DNA of 64,000 bases from Malus domestica (GCF_042453785.1 NC_091677.1:25235501-25299500); one strand, 5' to 3'. Counted from the stretch's first letter, positions 12,441 through 24,185 are shown. Notes: generated from the sequence alone by a model not told the origin. Numbers and translations are program-made.

Positions 12441-13820
12441 ATGTTTAAGGAATCGTGGTAGGTTAATTAACGAACAATATGAAGAAACAACAAAATGAAC
12501 ATAGATAAAAATATAGGGTACAAATACCTTGTTTCTTTTTTCTGCCTAATGTGTATTTTGATAACACAACCACTGGAAAAAAACCGCACTGGACTCAAGT
12601 ATAAATGATAAAAATATGGAAAACCCCCAATGTGAGACAAACCTGATAAACATCCAAATTTATATAGAACTAGAACCACACTAATTTCAGGAGAAACACA
12701 TGCACTAAAAGCAACAAAAAAAAAAAAAAAAAAAGAAACCGAAATTAGTGCCTTTTCATATTTCAAATTTGGTAAGAAGAAAAAAAATTGAAATAAAAAG
12801 CCAAATTTTATGTAACTTTAAAAACATAGACGATGCATTCAGACATATGCATTAATATTCAACTCCTACATTTATGTCAAAACATTCCTTATATGGAGGT
12901 TGGTAACGTTAAATAAAATGTATTCCAATTATTATGTTAGTTTCCAACATGATGTATTATGAGAAAAATATGCATAAACATTCAAGATTTAATATTATGA
13001 GATAAATATTCAAGATTTAATATATCTGATTCTTTAATTTCTTTATTATTTAACTTGAGAAATATATGCATAAATATTCAAGATTTAATATAATCATATT
13101 TAAATTAATAAAGTCATTCAATATATAAAACAATTCAAATTCGTATAGTTTTTAGGACATTAATTCTCATATTTCATATTAATATGTAATTAGCTTAAAT
13201 GCACCATTGATTCGGCTATATTTATACAGACATTAATTTCGCCTTTTGTGCATTCATCTCCATAATTTCGTACATTAATGTCTTTTGATTTATGTTATTT
13301 TTTTAATTTCTCAAATTCATTAACTCCCCCATATAATTTGCATGTAATTATTTTTTATAAATCAAACATACAATAGGGGTATTTTTCGGCATCCGAAATA
13401 TGTAAAATGTGTCAAGTGGAATGTAATTGATGAATTCGCTTATGTGGATCCTAGTCACTAGGTTTTTCTGGAGTAAAAAAGTCATGTTGGGTTTTTTTAT
13501 CATTGTCCAACGGTATATAATGTACCTACGAAACAAATGAAATTAAATACTATGAAATATATCCAGATTTTCATAAAATAAATATGAAAAAACGTATCAT
13601 AATCACCTGTTTAAATGCACTGATTATGATCGGATTCATTGAAGACCCATTATACACCATGTTGTTTGAAAGTATCTCCATTGAAGTTGAATGGTGCGAT
13701 TCAAATCTCAAAAACGGTTGGATTTTCTGATTGTCAATCTCTCCCTATAAACGTGGTAATTATTGAAATTAATGATGTGGTTATGGATGGTTTTCTGCAA
13801 AACAGGTGGATTTGAAACGG

Positions 13821-14029
13821 TCATGGGATGATATTCTGAAACGCCTGGGGTTATATTCTGAAACGGCTACTAAGGATGAGTGGCATAGGCATAATACTAT
13901 TGTATTATTAGGTAAATAGTTTTTCAATATGGCTACACATTTTAATTTTGGGTTTTCATTAAATGTTTATAGATACATGTGTTTTGGTCTAAGGATTGTG
14001 AATTGCAAGGGGTAAAATCTAATGGATCC
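13821..14029. repeat. Third copy of the palindrome's central segment
   Basis: This segment repeats about 11941-12149 in the same orientation, including TCATGGGATGATATTCTGAA and GTGGCATAGGCATAATACTA, with a few substitutions. Homology stops at AATGGATCC. It lies about 320 bp outside the palindrome. Confidence 0.8.
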
Positions 14030-14424
14030 TATTCCTCTAGTTTGTTCATTCAACCATTTGTCATATCCTCTACTCTAGATTTGTAGGCCTTTGGAAAAAG
14101 TTGGTCGCAAATGATTTTTTTGTGTAGACTAGGAAATTCACCTCTTCCTAGTAAATGCCCTATCAAGAATAATGAATCAATTTTAACAAGGAAACAAGTA
14201 CAAAGTAGCGTACTCAAGGCAACCAACTAACAAACCTTCAAATTTTAGAAGAAAGCAATTTACCTTTGTGTGATCTTAGAGGAGCAGGCGAGGAGATGGC
14301 AGTAACACAAGAGACTTTTCTAAAAAATAAAAAATAAAAACATTTTGAAAAACCTGAAGGAAAGAAAATTGAAAAACCTGAAATAGTTGTAAAAGAACCA
14401 GATGAAGAAGGAAGGAGAAAGATG

Positions 14425-14800
14425 TTAGCTGTAAATTTGAGAAGAATTGCTTTGGAGGAAGACTGTAAATCTTATTTGCTATCTCACCAGGTTTTGTGGG
14501 TGCCGATCGCGATCTTGCAAACCTCATCAACGAAACTGATATACTTGTCGCCCATAGGGGTGTGTTAAAGTATACAATACAGCCAAATTATCAATAATTT
14601 TTTTCTATCCGAGTGCACATTGCTGTTAACTTTCATATTACGCCGTGGTCTATTGCAGGTGGTGAAACTGTGGCCAGAGAAGATGTAATGGAAGCAATTG
14701 AAAAAGAGAAGTTCAGAAACAACGATAAGCAAGGCGGGGTACAATAAGCAAGGAGCTTGGGAAAATGTTTGATCCCATGGATGCCTTCTCTGATGGGAAA
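14425..14800 (+). pseudogene. FtsH-type AAA+ metalloprotease gene fragment
   Basis: A plus-strand stretch at about 14485-14560 reads GFVGADRDLANLINETDIL, matching the FtsH AAA+ module GFxGADLxNLxNEAALL. After an intron-like gap ending in a TTGCAG acceptor near 14658, a second block reads ETVAREDVMEAIEKEKF, the helix that follows in FtsH proteins. Further downstream, text like LGKCLIPWMPSLMGNNTRRD is in another frame. Insertions, such as an extra residue pair in GADRDL, and stop codons break the frame. The retained intron means a genomic copy rather than a processed one. There is no zinc-protease HEXXH region. Full-length FtsH proteins are thylakoid, plastid-envelope or mitochondrial proteases; this piece cannot act as one. 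Confidence 0.55.
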
Positions 14801-14829
14801 TAACACAAGACGAGATTGAGTGCAACGAT

Positions 14830-15466
14830 CAGTAGGATATCAAACTTTGAGCTGAGCAATATGTACATACGTTCTAATGGTAGTTATAAATTTAGATTTA
14901 TATATATGGTACTTGTTAAATAATAGGAAATTGTTAATATTAATAGCCTATATGAATGCTGAGATTAACATTTAGATGTATGCTCCAAACTTGCCAGTGT
15001 ATCACATCATGGTATATAAGGATAGACTGACATGAATAGAGTAAGGAAAAGAACAAACAAAAAGGTAACTGGCTTTTAGCTTTATCAATATCCATAAAAT
15101 AGTGAATGTTCACAGCTATACTCCTGTCTTGTTTATAGAACCTCAAGTTTGTCGAAATTTGAGTAGTTAAGCTCAAGCTGCTGCAATTTGTGTTTATTTT
15201 TTTTATTTGTTACCCCTTCAACATTTTTGAATGGTACATCCTTATGCAGGGTTTCATGTAGCTGAATACTTAGCATGCTAAACCTACACGAGGCTTCTCA
15301 GATGCGAGTCTGCCGGTCGATCAGACAGGATCGTGTAGTTGCAGTCATGAAGATTTTGGAGCTGATAAACTTTGGGAGAGATGATTAGGTATCGAGTAGA
15401 TTCGATGTCAAGATATTAATGCACCGCATACCACGTGGCTAAAATAAAAAAACCGGCATGCTTTCA
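14830..15466. other. Intergenic stretch, no gene recognised
   Basis: Short open frames only. No terminal repeats or recognisable protein similarity were seen between the FtsH-like fragment and the solo LTR. Confidence 0.4.
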
Positions 15467-15471
15467 CATAC

Positions 15472-16374
15472 TGTTGACCCTAAAAACTACCAAGCCTACG
15501 TGACGCGTAGGCCGAGTAATCTATAAGCTAACTACGTCATTCGGTTGTGTGCGGGGCATGCCAACTCATCGGCCAAGCTTGGCCAAGGAGTAAAATATGT
15601 TGATGTCGCGTTGGGTGCACTGCTGACTTCTTGATCTTGCGACTGCAGCCGAGGAAGGAACTTGTCTCGGCCTTCGGGTTCTAGAGCCTAAAGACAAGGC
15701 TGCTAACTTAGCGAAGTTCAATATCAAATTTGGCTTCCAATGTGCTGAATGTAGTAACTCGTAACACCTCACTTCGCCGAGAAGGCTGATGAGATGACCT
15801 CGACCACAAGGATTCTGAAATCCTTCTCGACCGAGACTTGGATAGGTAACCAGTCGGCCTCGACGCAGTGCTGTTTATGTCAACTGAAGATGCTGCGAGA
15901 TCGGCTGATTCTACGGCGACAGTGCTGTTTATGCCAACTGAAGATATCACCGGTTGCCTCCACAGTGCTGTTTATGCCAACTGAAGATGTGTCGGCGAAA
16001 AATAAAATAAAAAAAAATCTCAAAGTTGTTAAGAGAGTTTGCGCAGGGCAGTTTTGTGTGTTGAATTGGAGGTTTTTGAATGTTGCACCGAGTCTTGTAT
16101 TTATTGTATTCATTTTTCTGCTTGGCAAGGTCTGATAATATTGTAGAGTTAAATTGCAACTCTAATTCCTGAAGTTGATCCGCGTCAAAAGCCAAGCATA
16201 TCCTCAGATTGTAGTTCGTGACTTCAACTTTCTAACTGTTGCTGCTGACCACTCATTTATCCCATGCATAATCATAATAAATGAAACTCTGACCACTTTA
16301 TCTTTTATGCACCTACAGTCACGCCTTAGACCTTATCACATCAATCAAAGCTTAATCCCATCAAAATAATTACC

Positions 16375-16426
<52 letters not shown>

Positions 16427-16787
16427 GGGAGATTTTTGCACTGCATAGGCTGATGGGCATGCAGACTATACAGCCTACATATATATATAACTTGTAGCTT
16501 TTCAGACGGCATACAAGTCTTCCATCATCTGACAACATCCTAGCCCGCTTAGGTCCTATCCACCATTATCTTCGGCTTGTAGGTCCATGTTAGGCCAAGT
16601 GAAGAGTCCAAGAATCTCTATAATTTATTTTGTACAAGAAAACTAAGATAATTATTATGATTAAAAACCATCATATTATCTCTTAACAATAGCAAATTAT
16701 CTTAACTTTCTTATCCGACGATTAAGAACCATGTTTACTCAACGGCCTCGATTGCTTGGGCCGATGGCGTAAAATCGGGTCCAAACA
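15472..16787. mobile_element. Solo LTR of a retrotransposon (1316 bp)
   Basis: The element starts TGTTGACCCTAAAAACTACC and ends GGGTCCAAACA, and is flanked by the 5-bp direct repeat CATAC at 15467-15471 and 16788-16792. It contains three copies of CAGTGCTGTTTATG(C/T)CAACT spaced about 45-55 bp apart near 15868-15990, and a (TA)n run at about 16376-16422. No coding capacity. The TGTTGACC start resembles large Ty3/Gypsy LTRs of Rosaceae (inference). Open frames inside it are chance. Confidence 0.8.
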
Positions 16788-16792
16788 CATAC

Positions 16793-17667
16793 ACATGAAG
16801 TAAGTTTCCAGGTTAAATGAAGTAAGGGTTTACCATTGATTGATTTTCATTTTAGATTGGTATAAATCATAAACATGAGTAACCCACACCAGCTGCTATG
16901 CTGGTTGAAGCACATTGTTGTATCTTTCCAATTTATTTGATAGAATAAACCATGATATCTACAGGATTATTTAACTTATATAATTATTGACGATATAATA
17001 AATAGATGAATATTTTTATGGTTTGGAAACTTGACCTCACCGCCCATGCAAACCACGTGCTGATCTGAAAAGGAAATTTTGATAACCTCCACAATCTACT
17101 CCTATATGTCTTTGAATGCAAGTATTTGGGAATAGGACTCCAGGATGAGCTTTTGTATTGAAGATTTTGAGGAAAATTTTGGAAGACCACGTCGCCTTTC
17201 CGACCCCTAAAAAAAGTTAAGGAACTCCATATTTTGGTTTTGCCCGACTCCAGTCTGGTCGCTGCCCTATGTGCGCATCTCTACCCAAGTTCCTGTTTAG
17301 TTACTTCTCCTAGTCAATCAAACATCATCCACATTGCACACAGATTTGAGTAATTTGGAAGCAACATAAACATTTTATTCATATTCCTTTTGCTGAAGGA
17401 AGCAACACGATTTAGAACACGGTTGATAGGGTGCTGGCGCTTGTGGTGAATTGCCATGGAGGTAGAGCTAGGAAGCAAATATGGATTTGTTGTCCTGTAA
17501 TACAATCTAATGTAATGAGGAAAATAGAACCCAGATTTCCTAATTCCTATATGCACATTTTAATTCAACTAAATTCATGAGCAATCACCATAATTACAGA
17601 TCATTCCACTTACAAGATTGGTGATGGATCACCAACCTTGCTGTTGCACAATGCCATCACTTTCGCA
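16793..17667. other. 3' flank of ProDH; no other gene seen
   Basis: Probably includes the ProDH 3'UTR immediately below 17668. The remainder shows no recognisable ORF or repeat with ends. Confidence 0.4.
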
Positions 17668-20041
17668 TTAGAAGATTGCTGCTTTGAGTCTCCTCATCAG
17701 CTCCTCCCTGTACCCAAACGAAGAGTTCAAACCTCATCAGAATAAAACCGACCTTTTACGCTGCGAATTCAAAATTTTTTGTCCTAATTTAAATTTACCT
17801 TGTTAGTTGTTTGTCTAGAGATGAAGCATTTAAGAGTCCCCTGTTCTCTTCAGCCCTCCTTAGAAGATAAGGCAGAACCAACTGTATCGGTCCAAATGGC
17901 ATGTACTTGCTTACTTGAAACCCTGCATTTTTTAGACCAAAGGAAAGCGATTCTGCCATTCCGTACAGTTGTGCAAATTCAAGCTTCTGGTGCACCTTCC
18001 TGACCCCAATTTCGTGTGCTTTTGCCATTGCTAGTCTCCCTAACATTCAACATTTTACGTCAGACATATTATGTGCAAAACTCAGAACAATGCAGTAGCC
18101 TTTTTCTAAAACTTTTGTGCAAAACTCATAACAATGCAGTAGCCTTTTTTCTATAAGTTTTAACTTTTAAGTTTGTCGATTTCGTTACCTGATTCAACAT
18201 TATGGGTTGCAAGAACAACGGCATCAGAGCCATTTGCAATCCTTTCAAGCATGAACGAAGCACAATCATTGTAGCACACGTGCGTGTCCTCAATGCAATC
18301 GTGAATGGGAGACTTATAGCCCAAGGAAGAAGCCAATTTTCCTTCACTAGACATATAAGCTCCCCTCACCACTTTGAACCCCATCGGAACACCCATCTTA
18401 TCTGCGGCCTTCGTTGCCAGCAACAATCTTTCCTTGGCATCTTTCAGGTAAGCTTGGATCGTCCCATAAACAATCGGGTTGTCATCTTTGTTATAGATGA
18501 TTGCAGAGGAGTAGGTCAAGTAATCGATGGCGGGTTGAATTGATGTGTACTCTGCATCGATCGATAGAGGCACATTGACTTCTACGCAGTTTTGGGACAA
18601 TTTCAGTAGTCTTTGGTGGACTAATTCAAGATCACGCTCTTCTTCAGGAGTTAAAGGCTCCGGCTTTTTAAGGGTGTGGTAAAGAGGGCTTGATTCGGAG
18701 AAAATGGGAAACGTATCGCGCTTCCATGGGAGATTGAAAGAAGGATCTTGTTGTTGCCATCTCAGCAAGTCACTCACTCGTTGAAGTAGATTCATTGGGC
18801 AAATTGCAGTGATTTTCAAAATTATAAAGCTCACCTGTTACAATCCAAAAACGTCATTTTCTGTTACCATCACAACAAACAACTTCAGAAGGATGTGGTG
18901 AAGAAAACAAATCGCAACAAGAGTTTGCTTTGTCTGGAGGTGCTTCTGGGATAAGTCAGTATCTGATTCAGAACTTGGCATCGACCGACGACTAACAAGC
19001 TATGTTAAATGTAGTTAAGCAGCCCCAGTAGGGAGATACCACGTTGGAATGAGAACAATTGGGTGGTGCATCGAAAGACCCCAGTGGCAGTAACTAAGCA
19101 AGTAGGACTCGCAATACTATATTTATGACATGTCGACCACATAGAGACTAGGACCCACAATCCTACATCCATGAGGCATGGCATGTTAATTGCATGGAGT
19201 CAGCTGCTTGATCACGTGACGAGTCTTAACAATCTCACTAAAACAACAATATTTCAATATTTTAGTCTTCGTAATAGTTGATTAACCTGATTATTTTTTA
19301 TTCGTGACATATTATTTGGTTTAAATTTTTTATCTTCTCAACATTATCCTAATAAAATAGAATTTTAAAAAGAAATAAACATTTTGAATTCAAAAAATCA
19401 GAAAGGAAGCCAGAATTTGACAAGATCAAAGAGAAAAGTCAATAAATGGAATCTTGGAATCCTGATTTGGGGTGATGAGAAAAACTAGTTACCGAAGAAG
19501 GTGGCAGGGATTTGGTGGACTCAACGGTGTCCAAGAAACCTTGCAAGTTCCTGTCACATGCCTCGTTGTCGCCAGCATACTCGAGAGCGTAAACCAGCAT
19601 CCCTCTCAGCCCCGCCTCGTTAAGCTCCAGCACCGACTTTCCGGTGGCCGCTGGGTTCTCGCCAGCACAAAAATGGTCGTAAATTGTGGACCGTATGGTC
19701 CCCAGGATCGCGTCCTTGATTAAGGGAGTCTGCATGAGCCTGGACCGCATGACCCACATTCCAATGTCCACCATCGGCTCCATTCCCACCAAGTGGAGGT
19801 TCAGCGCCGTCCTCAACAGCCTTGACGTGGAGACGGACGCAAACAGCTTGTCCGCGTCATCGAAGTTAGAAAGGTTAGTGGCGGCGTTGTCGGAGGGGGT
19901 GATGGCAGTGGTGGCTTGTGGTGTTTTTTCGGAAAAGCCGATTGGTGGGGATATGCCGGAGATGGTGCTAGTGGAGGCGGAGTTGAGTGGCCTGATAGTT
20001 TTCAGGAGTTTTGACGCTGCCGGGATTACTCGGTTTGCCAT
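17668..20041 (-). CDS. ProDH: Proline dehydrogenase, mitochondrial (491 aa, four exons)
   Basis: This FAD enzyme of the inner mitochondrial membrane oxidises proline to pyrroline-5-carboxylate, the first step of proline catabolism. Coding exons on the minus strand: 20041-19493, 18834-18189, 18039-17799 and 17707-17668, all with GT-AG junctions; they total 1476 nt with no stop before TAA. The length fits Arabidopsis ProDH1 (499 aa). Residues 1-25 (MANRVIPAASKLLKTIRPLN) are a basic, Ser-rich targeting presequence. The barrel carries VKITAICP-like VSFIILKITAICP, FSESSPLYH, DAEYTSIQPAIDYL, MGFKVVRGAYMSSE, DTHVCYNDC, VVLATHNVESG and EFAQLYGM. The C-terminal YLLRRAEENRG holds the paired arginines and glutamate that contact proline. 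Exon 2 begins with GTG directly after the acceptor, which can look like a false start. The gene appears intact. ProDH1 against ProDH2 cannot be decided here. Confidence 0.95.
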
Positions 20042-20103
20042 TCAACGGTGGGTGGTTGTCAAGTAATTATCTAGCTCTCTGTTTCTAATCCCAATTCTCT
20101 CTA

Positions 20104-20153
20104 GCGCTCTCTCTCTCTCTTTCGCTCTCGCTCTCTCGCTCTCTCTCTCTAAG
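20104..20153. repeat. CT-rich microsatellite in the ProDH leader
   Basis: An interrupted (CT)n/(GA)n tract lies between the presumed ProDH transcription start and its ATG at 20041, so on the transcript it is a GA-rich 5'UTR tract. Confidence 0.8.
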
Positions 20154-20201
20154 AAAAGTTTTTTACTATATTTGTTTGTGATGTTGTTAGAACTGTTACA
20201 G

Positions 20202-20210
20202 TTACTTATA
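20202..20210 (-). promoter_or_regulatory. TATA box of ProDH
   Basis: On the minus strand the sequence reads CCTATATAAGTAAC, a good plant TATA element. It would place transcription start near 20175 and give a leader of about 135 nt that includes the GA tract. Inferred from spacing; not mapped. Confidence 0.6.
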
Positions 20211-20359
20211 TAGGCAGTTTCGGAGTTTTTACCGGGCGGTGATTTGGGAAAAAACTAGCTACTTGGTAAAAGTTAAGCAGGGTTAAACTGATTAAGGTTG
20301 ACTATTGACCTGGCTCAAAGGATTTGATTGGTTCATTCGTGCTTATTGGCACTCCATGC

Positions 20360-20368
20360 TGACTCATC
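20360..20368 (-). promoter_or_regulatory. bZIP-type ACTCAT/TGACTCA site upstream of ProDH
   Basis: The plus strand reads GCTGACTCATCC at 20359-20370. It contains ACTCAT, the proline/hypo-osmolarity responsive element known from Arabidopsis ProDH1 (bound by S1-group bZIPs), embedded in the near-palindromic TGACTCA bZIP core. It is about 155 bp upstream of the TATA box and about 320 bp upstream of the ATG. The ACTCAT strand is opposite to the gene. Function is inferred. Confidence 0.45.
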
Positions 20369-20369
20369 C

Positions 20370-21041
20370 GTGTCGAAGTGGATAAAGCTGTAAGTTGGAA
20401 GAACCAATAGAATCGCTAGATGCTTGAACGGGATCTGCCTTGGCTAACGCGATTTATTACGAGTGCGCTGCACGCGATAGTAGCGTGCGACGTAGGATGT
20501 GCGGTGCGTTTTTGCTTTTGTTTACGTAGCATAGTTTTTGCTTTTGTTTGTTTTTTTGGTGGAATATTTCTCTCATGAAAAGTAGGATCTTTGTTTTTTT
20601 ACGAGAAATTAGGGTTTAGAAAGATAAGTGCGACTGACCTAGTGAGTCAGAAGATGAAGTAGGCCAAATGATCGTTTTTACAGCCGAAGTTTGAGGGTGG
20701 AAGAGGGCATACGGGAAGTCGGGGGAGGACCTCCGACCTCAAAGATAAGGCTCGAGATATGTAGAATTGTAGATGCAGAAAACGGAGGTTGGGGGAAGTA
20801 GTAGATAGAGTGAGGAGCTCAAAAATACCATCTCCCAGCAAGACTAATGAGTTGGGCAAGCAGTCTACAAGCGGGGAGGGAGGATACTGTGACATCCTCT
20901 ATGGCAATGCGAAGGGAGAAAAGAAGGCAAGGATAGAGGATGCTAGCTAGTCTTAATTAACGCAGCATCCACATGTGTGCTCCTGCTGCAGCGAGGGTTG
21001 CTGGATAGAGCAGGGGCAGAAGGGAAAGAAAGGTGGGGGGA
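20370..21041. other. Distal ProDH promoter and intergenic sequence
   Basis: No protein-like frame was recognised. The segment between the ProDH promoter and the CACTA left end is less AT-rich than its surroundings and may be old transposon sequence. Confidence 0.35.
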
Positions 21042-22052
21042 CACTACTACAATGTAGGCTATCACCGGCGAAGCAAAAACCAACAATAAACCCAATTTCT
21101 GTCGGAAATTTGGCAAAAATTTGACATAAAACAATGTAATGTCGGATTGGAATAGCGACACTAATGCTAGCGTCATGAGAGGGCTTCAGTGTCGGTTTTT
21201 ACCCTTAATCCGCCACTACGCAGCGTTGATTAAAAGCGATACTGATATTAACGTCGGTTTAAAGCAACGTATACTTCAACATTACGTCAATTTAAAGCGA
21301 CGTTCATTAGTAATTTAATTATAAAATATCCAGCCTACTGTCGGTTTTAACCAACATCGTGATAAAATTAAATAAATAATATATCCCTTAACCGACATCA
21401 GATGACAATTAAATAAATAAAATATGCAAACTAGTAACGGTCTTAACCGACACCACATTTGTTAATAATAATTAAAATATGCGAAAAATCTGCATTCGTT
21501 TTCAATTAATTGTAACTAAAAAAAAATTATATAACCAACATAATAAATTTCAAGTATAGCCAAAACAAACATTAATAAAAATAATAAATCTTAACCTCTA
21601 GGTCCAAAATCTGTTTATTATCATTTTCGTTCCTCATTCTCAGCTCATTATTTTGAGTCATCAGCACTGCCATTGCACTCTTAGATGACCTCCTGGAGGA
21701 ATTTGATGTAGAAGATGAAGAACATGCATAGGACACCATATCAGGAGTCACCCCATGACCATATTCTCTAACTCTATTATGACTCTCAGGACCCATTGTA
21801 TCAACATAAACCCAAGTCCTAAGTTCTTCATTATCCTCATGGCCCGACTCAATCAAAGTTTGCAAATTGCTCTCCATTGTTGTCTTGCATTACAATTTTT
21901 AAAAATAAAATTTCAAACAATCGTAAAACAAAAAAAATAAGCTATAGACAATAAAAATTAATAACAATAAAATACTAACACGAAAAAATCAATTACCCTT
22001 GTACACTCCGATGTTTCATCAATCCAACTATTATCTTTTTGTGTATGACATT

Positions 22053-22411
22053 TGTTTGTACCATACTTAGGGCCTCCGTATTTAGATCTCGTATAAATAC
22101 TCAGGGGACTCAAATGTAATTATGTAATAAAGGAAGGAGCAAATATGTAATAAGTGAGGAGCCCTTATTCTATAAAAGGGACTCCTCACCCTCACAATTA
22201 GGAAGCCCCCATCACCCTCACAAAGCTCTGATCCTCACATACATAAGCTATCTCCCCCACAATCCTTTCACAAACAGATAAATACAATATCAGTGTGGAC
22301 GTAGCCCAAAAATTGGGGTGAACCACGATACATCTTGTGTTCTTTACTTTCTTGCAGATTCACGATCGGATTTACGTTGTTCCAAGACCCCTATGGTTTT
22401 GTGCATCAACA
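22053..22411 (+). repeat. 5' LTR of the WRKY-carrying element
   Basis: TGTTTGTACC...CATCAACA, 359 bp, about 95% similar by eye to the copy at 25351-25710. Confidence 0.93.
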
Positions 22412-22432
22412 TTTGGCGCCGTCTTTGGGAAT
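22412..22432 (+). promoter_or_regulatory. Primer-binding site
   Basis: TTTGGCGCCGTCTTTGGGA begins immediately after the 5' LTR. TGGCGCC is complementary to a tRNA 3' end of the form GGCGCCA; this PBS type is common in Ty3/Gypsy-related plant elements. Confidence 0.75.
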
Positions 22433-22586
22433 CGACACGAAAAGCTATGTCGGTTCTCTCTCAATTTTTCACCTCCGCTGTGAATCTACAAAAACCTAAA
22501 GACCCAAAGCTTTCCCAGAAAAACCCCACGGTTCTCCATTTTCATATGCCTAACAACAACAAAAACAACCTTTATCCCTCCATCTT

Positions 22587-22588
<2 letters not shown>

Positions 22589-22641
<53 letters not shown>
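22589..22641. repeat. (CT)n microsatellite
   Basis: About 25 CT units in the interior of the LTR element. Confidence 0.9.
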
Positions 22642-22642
<1 letters not shown>

Positions 22643-22897
22643 GAAGCTCACAAGAGTGAGAAACAGCTGAGAAACTGCAACTAGGCGAACCCGTCATTGT
22701 CTTCGGCCATGTGGGCATAGATGCTCAGCTGGTTCACGCCCTCTTCGTTTTTCCTCATCCTCAACCCTCATGATCGGCATCATAGTCCTCAACTTCCGCT
22801 ATGAGACCCACAAAAACCTGAGCACCAACAACTGCAGTAGCAAGAAGAGAAATAGCCCCCGCCGTCGCCCGGACCATCTCAATCGTCAAAGCCCGCA

Positions 22898-23548
22898 GTG
22901 ACTTATCATCTTCCCCACCCCACGATCACTCTCCCGCAGCGCACCTCTTTCGAATCAATCTTTAGCTGTGATGGCGGAGGGAATATTGGGCCCGATCTGG
23001 GCCTAGGGTTCAGCCCCAGACCCATGACTCTCGTCTCCAACTTCTTCTCAAACGACAGTGACGACTGCAAGTCCTTCTCCCAGCTGCTCGCTGGAGCCAT
23101 GACATCTCAATCTCCGAGGGCCCCGGGGTTCCCTCAGCTCAAGGAGCGAAATTCCAGTGACGGTGATGGAAATTCAGATTTCCGATTCAAGCAGAACAGA
23201 CCGCCGCTGATGTTTTCGGTCCCGACGTCGTCTGGGTTTCTCGACTCGCCGAGAATCTTCTCACCCGGTCAGGGACCCTTTGTAATGATACACCAGCAGG
23301 CCTTAGCACAGGTCACAGCTCAGGCTGCTGCACTCTCCCCATCATTTTTCAATTTCTCAACTGAGTATTCAACATCTTTCTCGACAGCACCCACCACAAT
23401 GTTGACACAACTTCCATCCTTTACTTTTGATACAATGCCACTAAAAGAGATACCGTCTGGAACACCTGACTTTTCCATGGCCACAAAAGAATCATCTGAC
23501 ATTTCCCTTTCAGATCAGAGATCCACTTCGCGTGTACATAGATCTTAA
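22898..23548 (+). pseudogene. Captured N-terminal part of a group I WRKY transcription factor
   Basis: A 216-codon open frame aligns with the N-terminal half of WRKY3/WRKY4-like (group I) proteins: CDGGGNIGPDLGLGFSPRPM, CKSFSQLLAGAM (Ser-rich phosphorylation cluster), FPQLKERNSSDGDG, FRFKQNRPP, FFSPGQGPF-like IFSPGQGPF, HQQALAQVTAQAA and DFSMATKESSDISLSDQR. The frame stops before any WRKYGQK DNA-binding domain, so it cannot bind DNA as a WRKY factor. It is flanked by the LTRs of a non-autonomous retrotransposon, so it was acquired by transduplication. Codon use is like a host gene, and the frame is intact over about 650 nt. Whether it is expressed is unknown. Confidence 0.8.
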
Positions 23549-24185
23549 GGCCGGCGGAATGCTCTCTTTGCTCTTGGAAGTTCCCAGATTCTCTTCTTCT
23601 CAGACCAAAGGAGGGCGACTTTTTGGGGGGATCAGGAACAATTTCCTTTACTTGTGTGTTTTGATAGGCACGAGGAGTGAGAATGGATGGGCACGACCAG
23701 GCTGTCCAAGAAAAGAAAGTGGGTTTGCAAGCAAAAGATACCTTGCAAAGCAATATGGGTGGACATAGAATGAGCGAGGAGATCAAGAAAAGCAAAAGAA
23801 ACAAGCAGAAAGAAAAGCAATCAAGTAAGCTGCGGCACAAAAGCAAAAGAGAAAGGCATAGTGGGAAACAAAAGCGAAAGCAAAGCAGAAAAAATATCGA
23901 GAAAAAGCAGTAAGCAAAAGGGAGGCTTTCCTCTACGAAAGCACATGGGGACACTGCAAAAGTAAGGAATAAACACCCAAACTGCAAAAGCAAGGAATAA
24001 ACACCCAACTAGAATGATGTGATTTACCTTTCTTATTTTTGAATGATGTGATTTATTTTTCTTATCTTTCGGAGACATCTGTATAACCCCATCAGAGGGT
24101 AATAAAAAAAATGGCAAGCCCAAAATAATAGGCTAGAATGTTATGTGGAGGGCGAAGGCTCATTTGCCCAAAAGAGTCAAGCATT

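Larger units (their letters stand above)
10403..13500. repeat. Giant near-perfect inverted repeat (palindrome), arms about 1.5 kb
   Basis: The left arm (about 10403-11934) reads as the reverse complement of the right arm (about 11951-13500), with only about 16 bp between. Outer ends are ATAAAAAAACCCAACATGAC on the left and its complement on the right. The arms pair inward through the GTGACTAGGATCC block, the CCCCATATAATTTGCATG block and a partial coding block to an inner AGAATATAA/TTATATTCT stem. Each arm holds the same degenerate coding piece (see 11482-11823 and 12216-12440). It could be a foldback or MULE-type element with very long terminal inverted repeats, or an inverted duplication of host DNA. 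No clear target-site duplication was found. Confidence 0.85.

Noticed and set aside
15566..16195. Several overlapping 70-113-codon ORFs
   Set aside because: They arise from tandem CAGTGCTGTTTATG repeats within a solo LTR and are not conserved reading frames.
18126..18543. Small ORFs on both strands within ProDH
   Set aside because: They are shadows of ProDH exon 2 in other frames.
23421..24123. Reverse-strand Leu/Phe-rich ORFs of 195 and 100 codons
   Set aside because: They are antisense to AAG/AAA-rich sequence in the LTR element interior, giving low-complexity hydrophobic text by chance.
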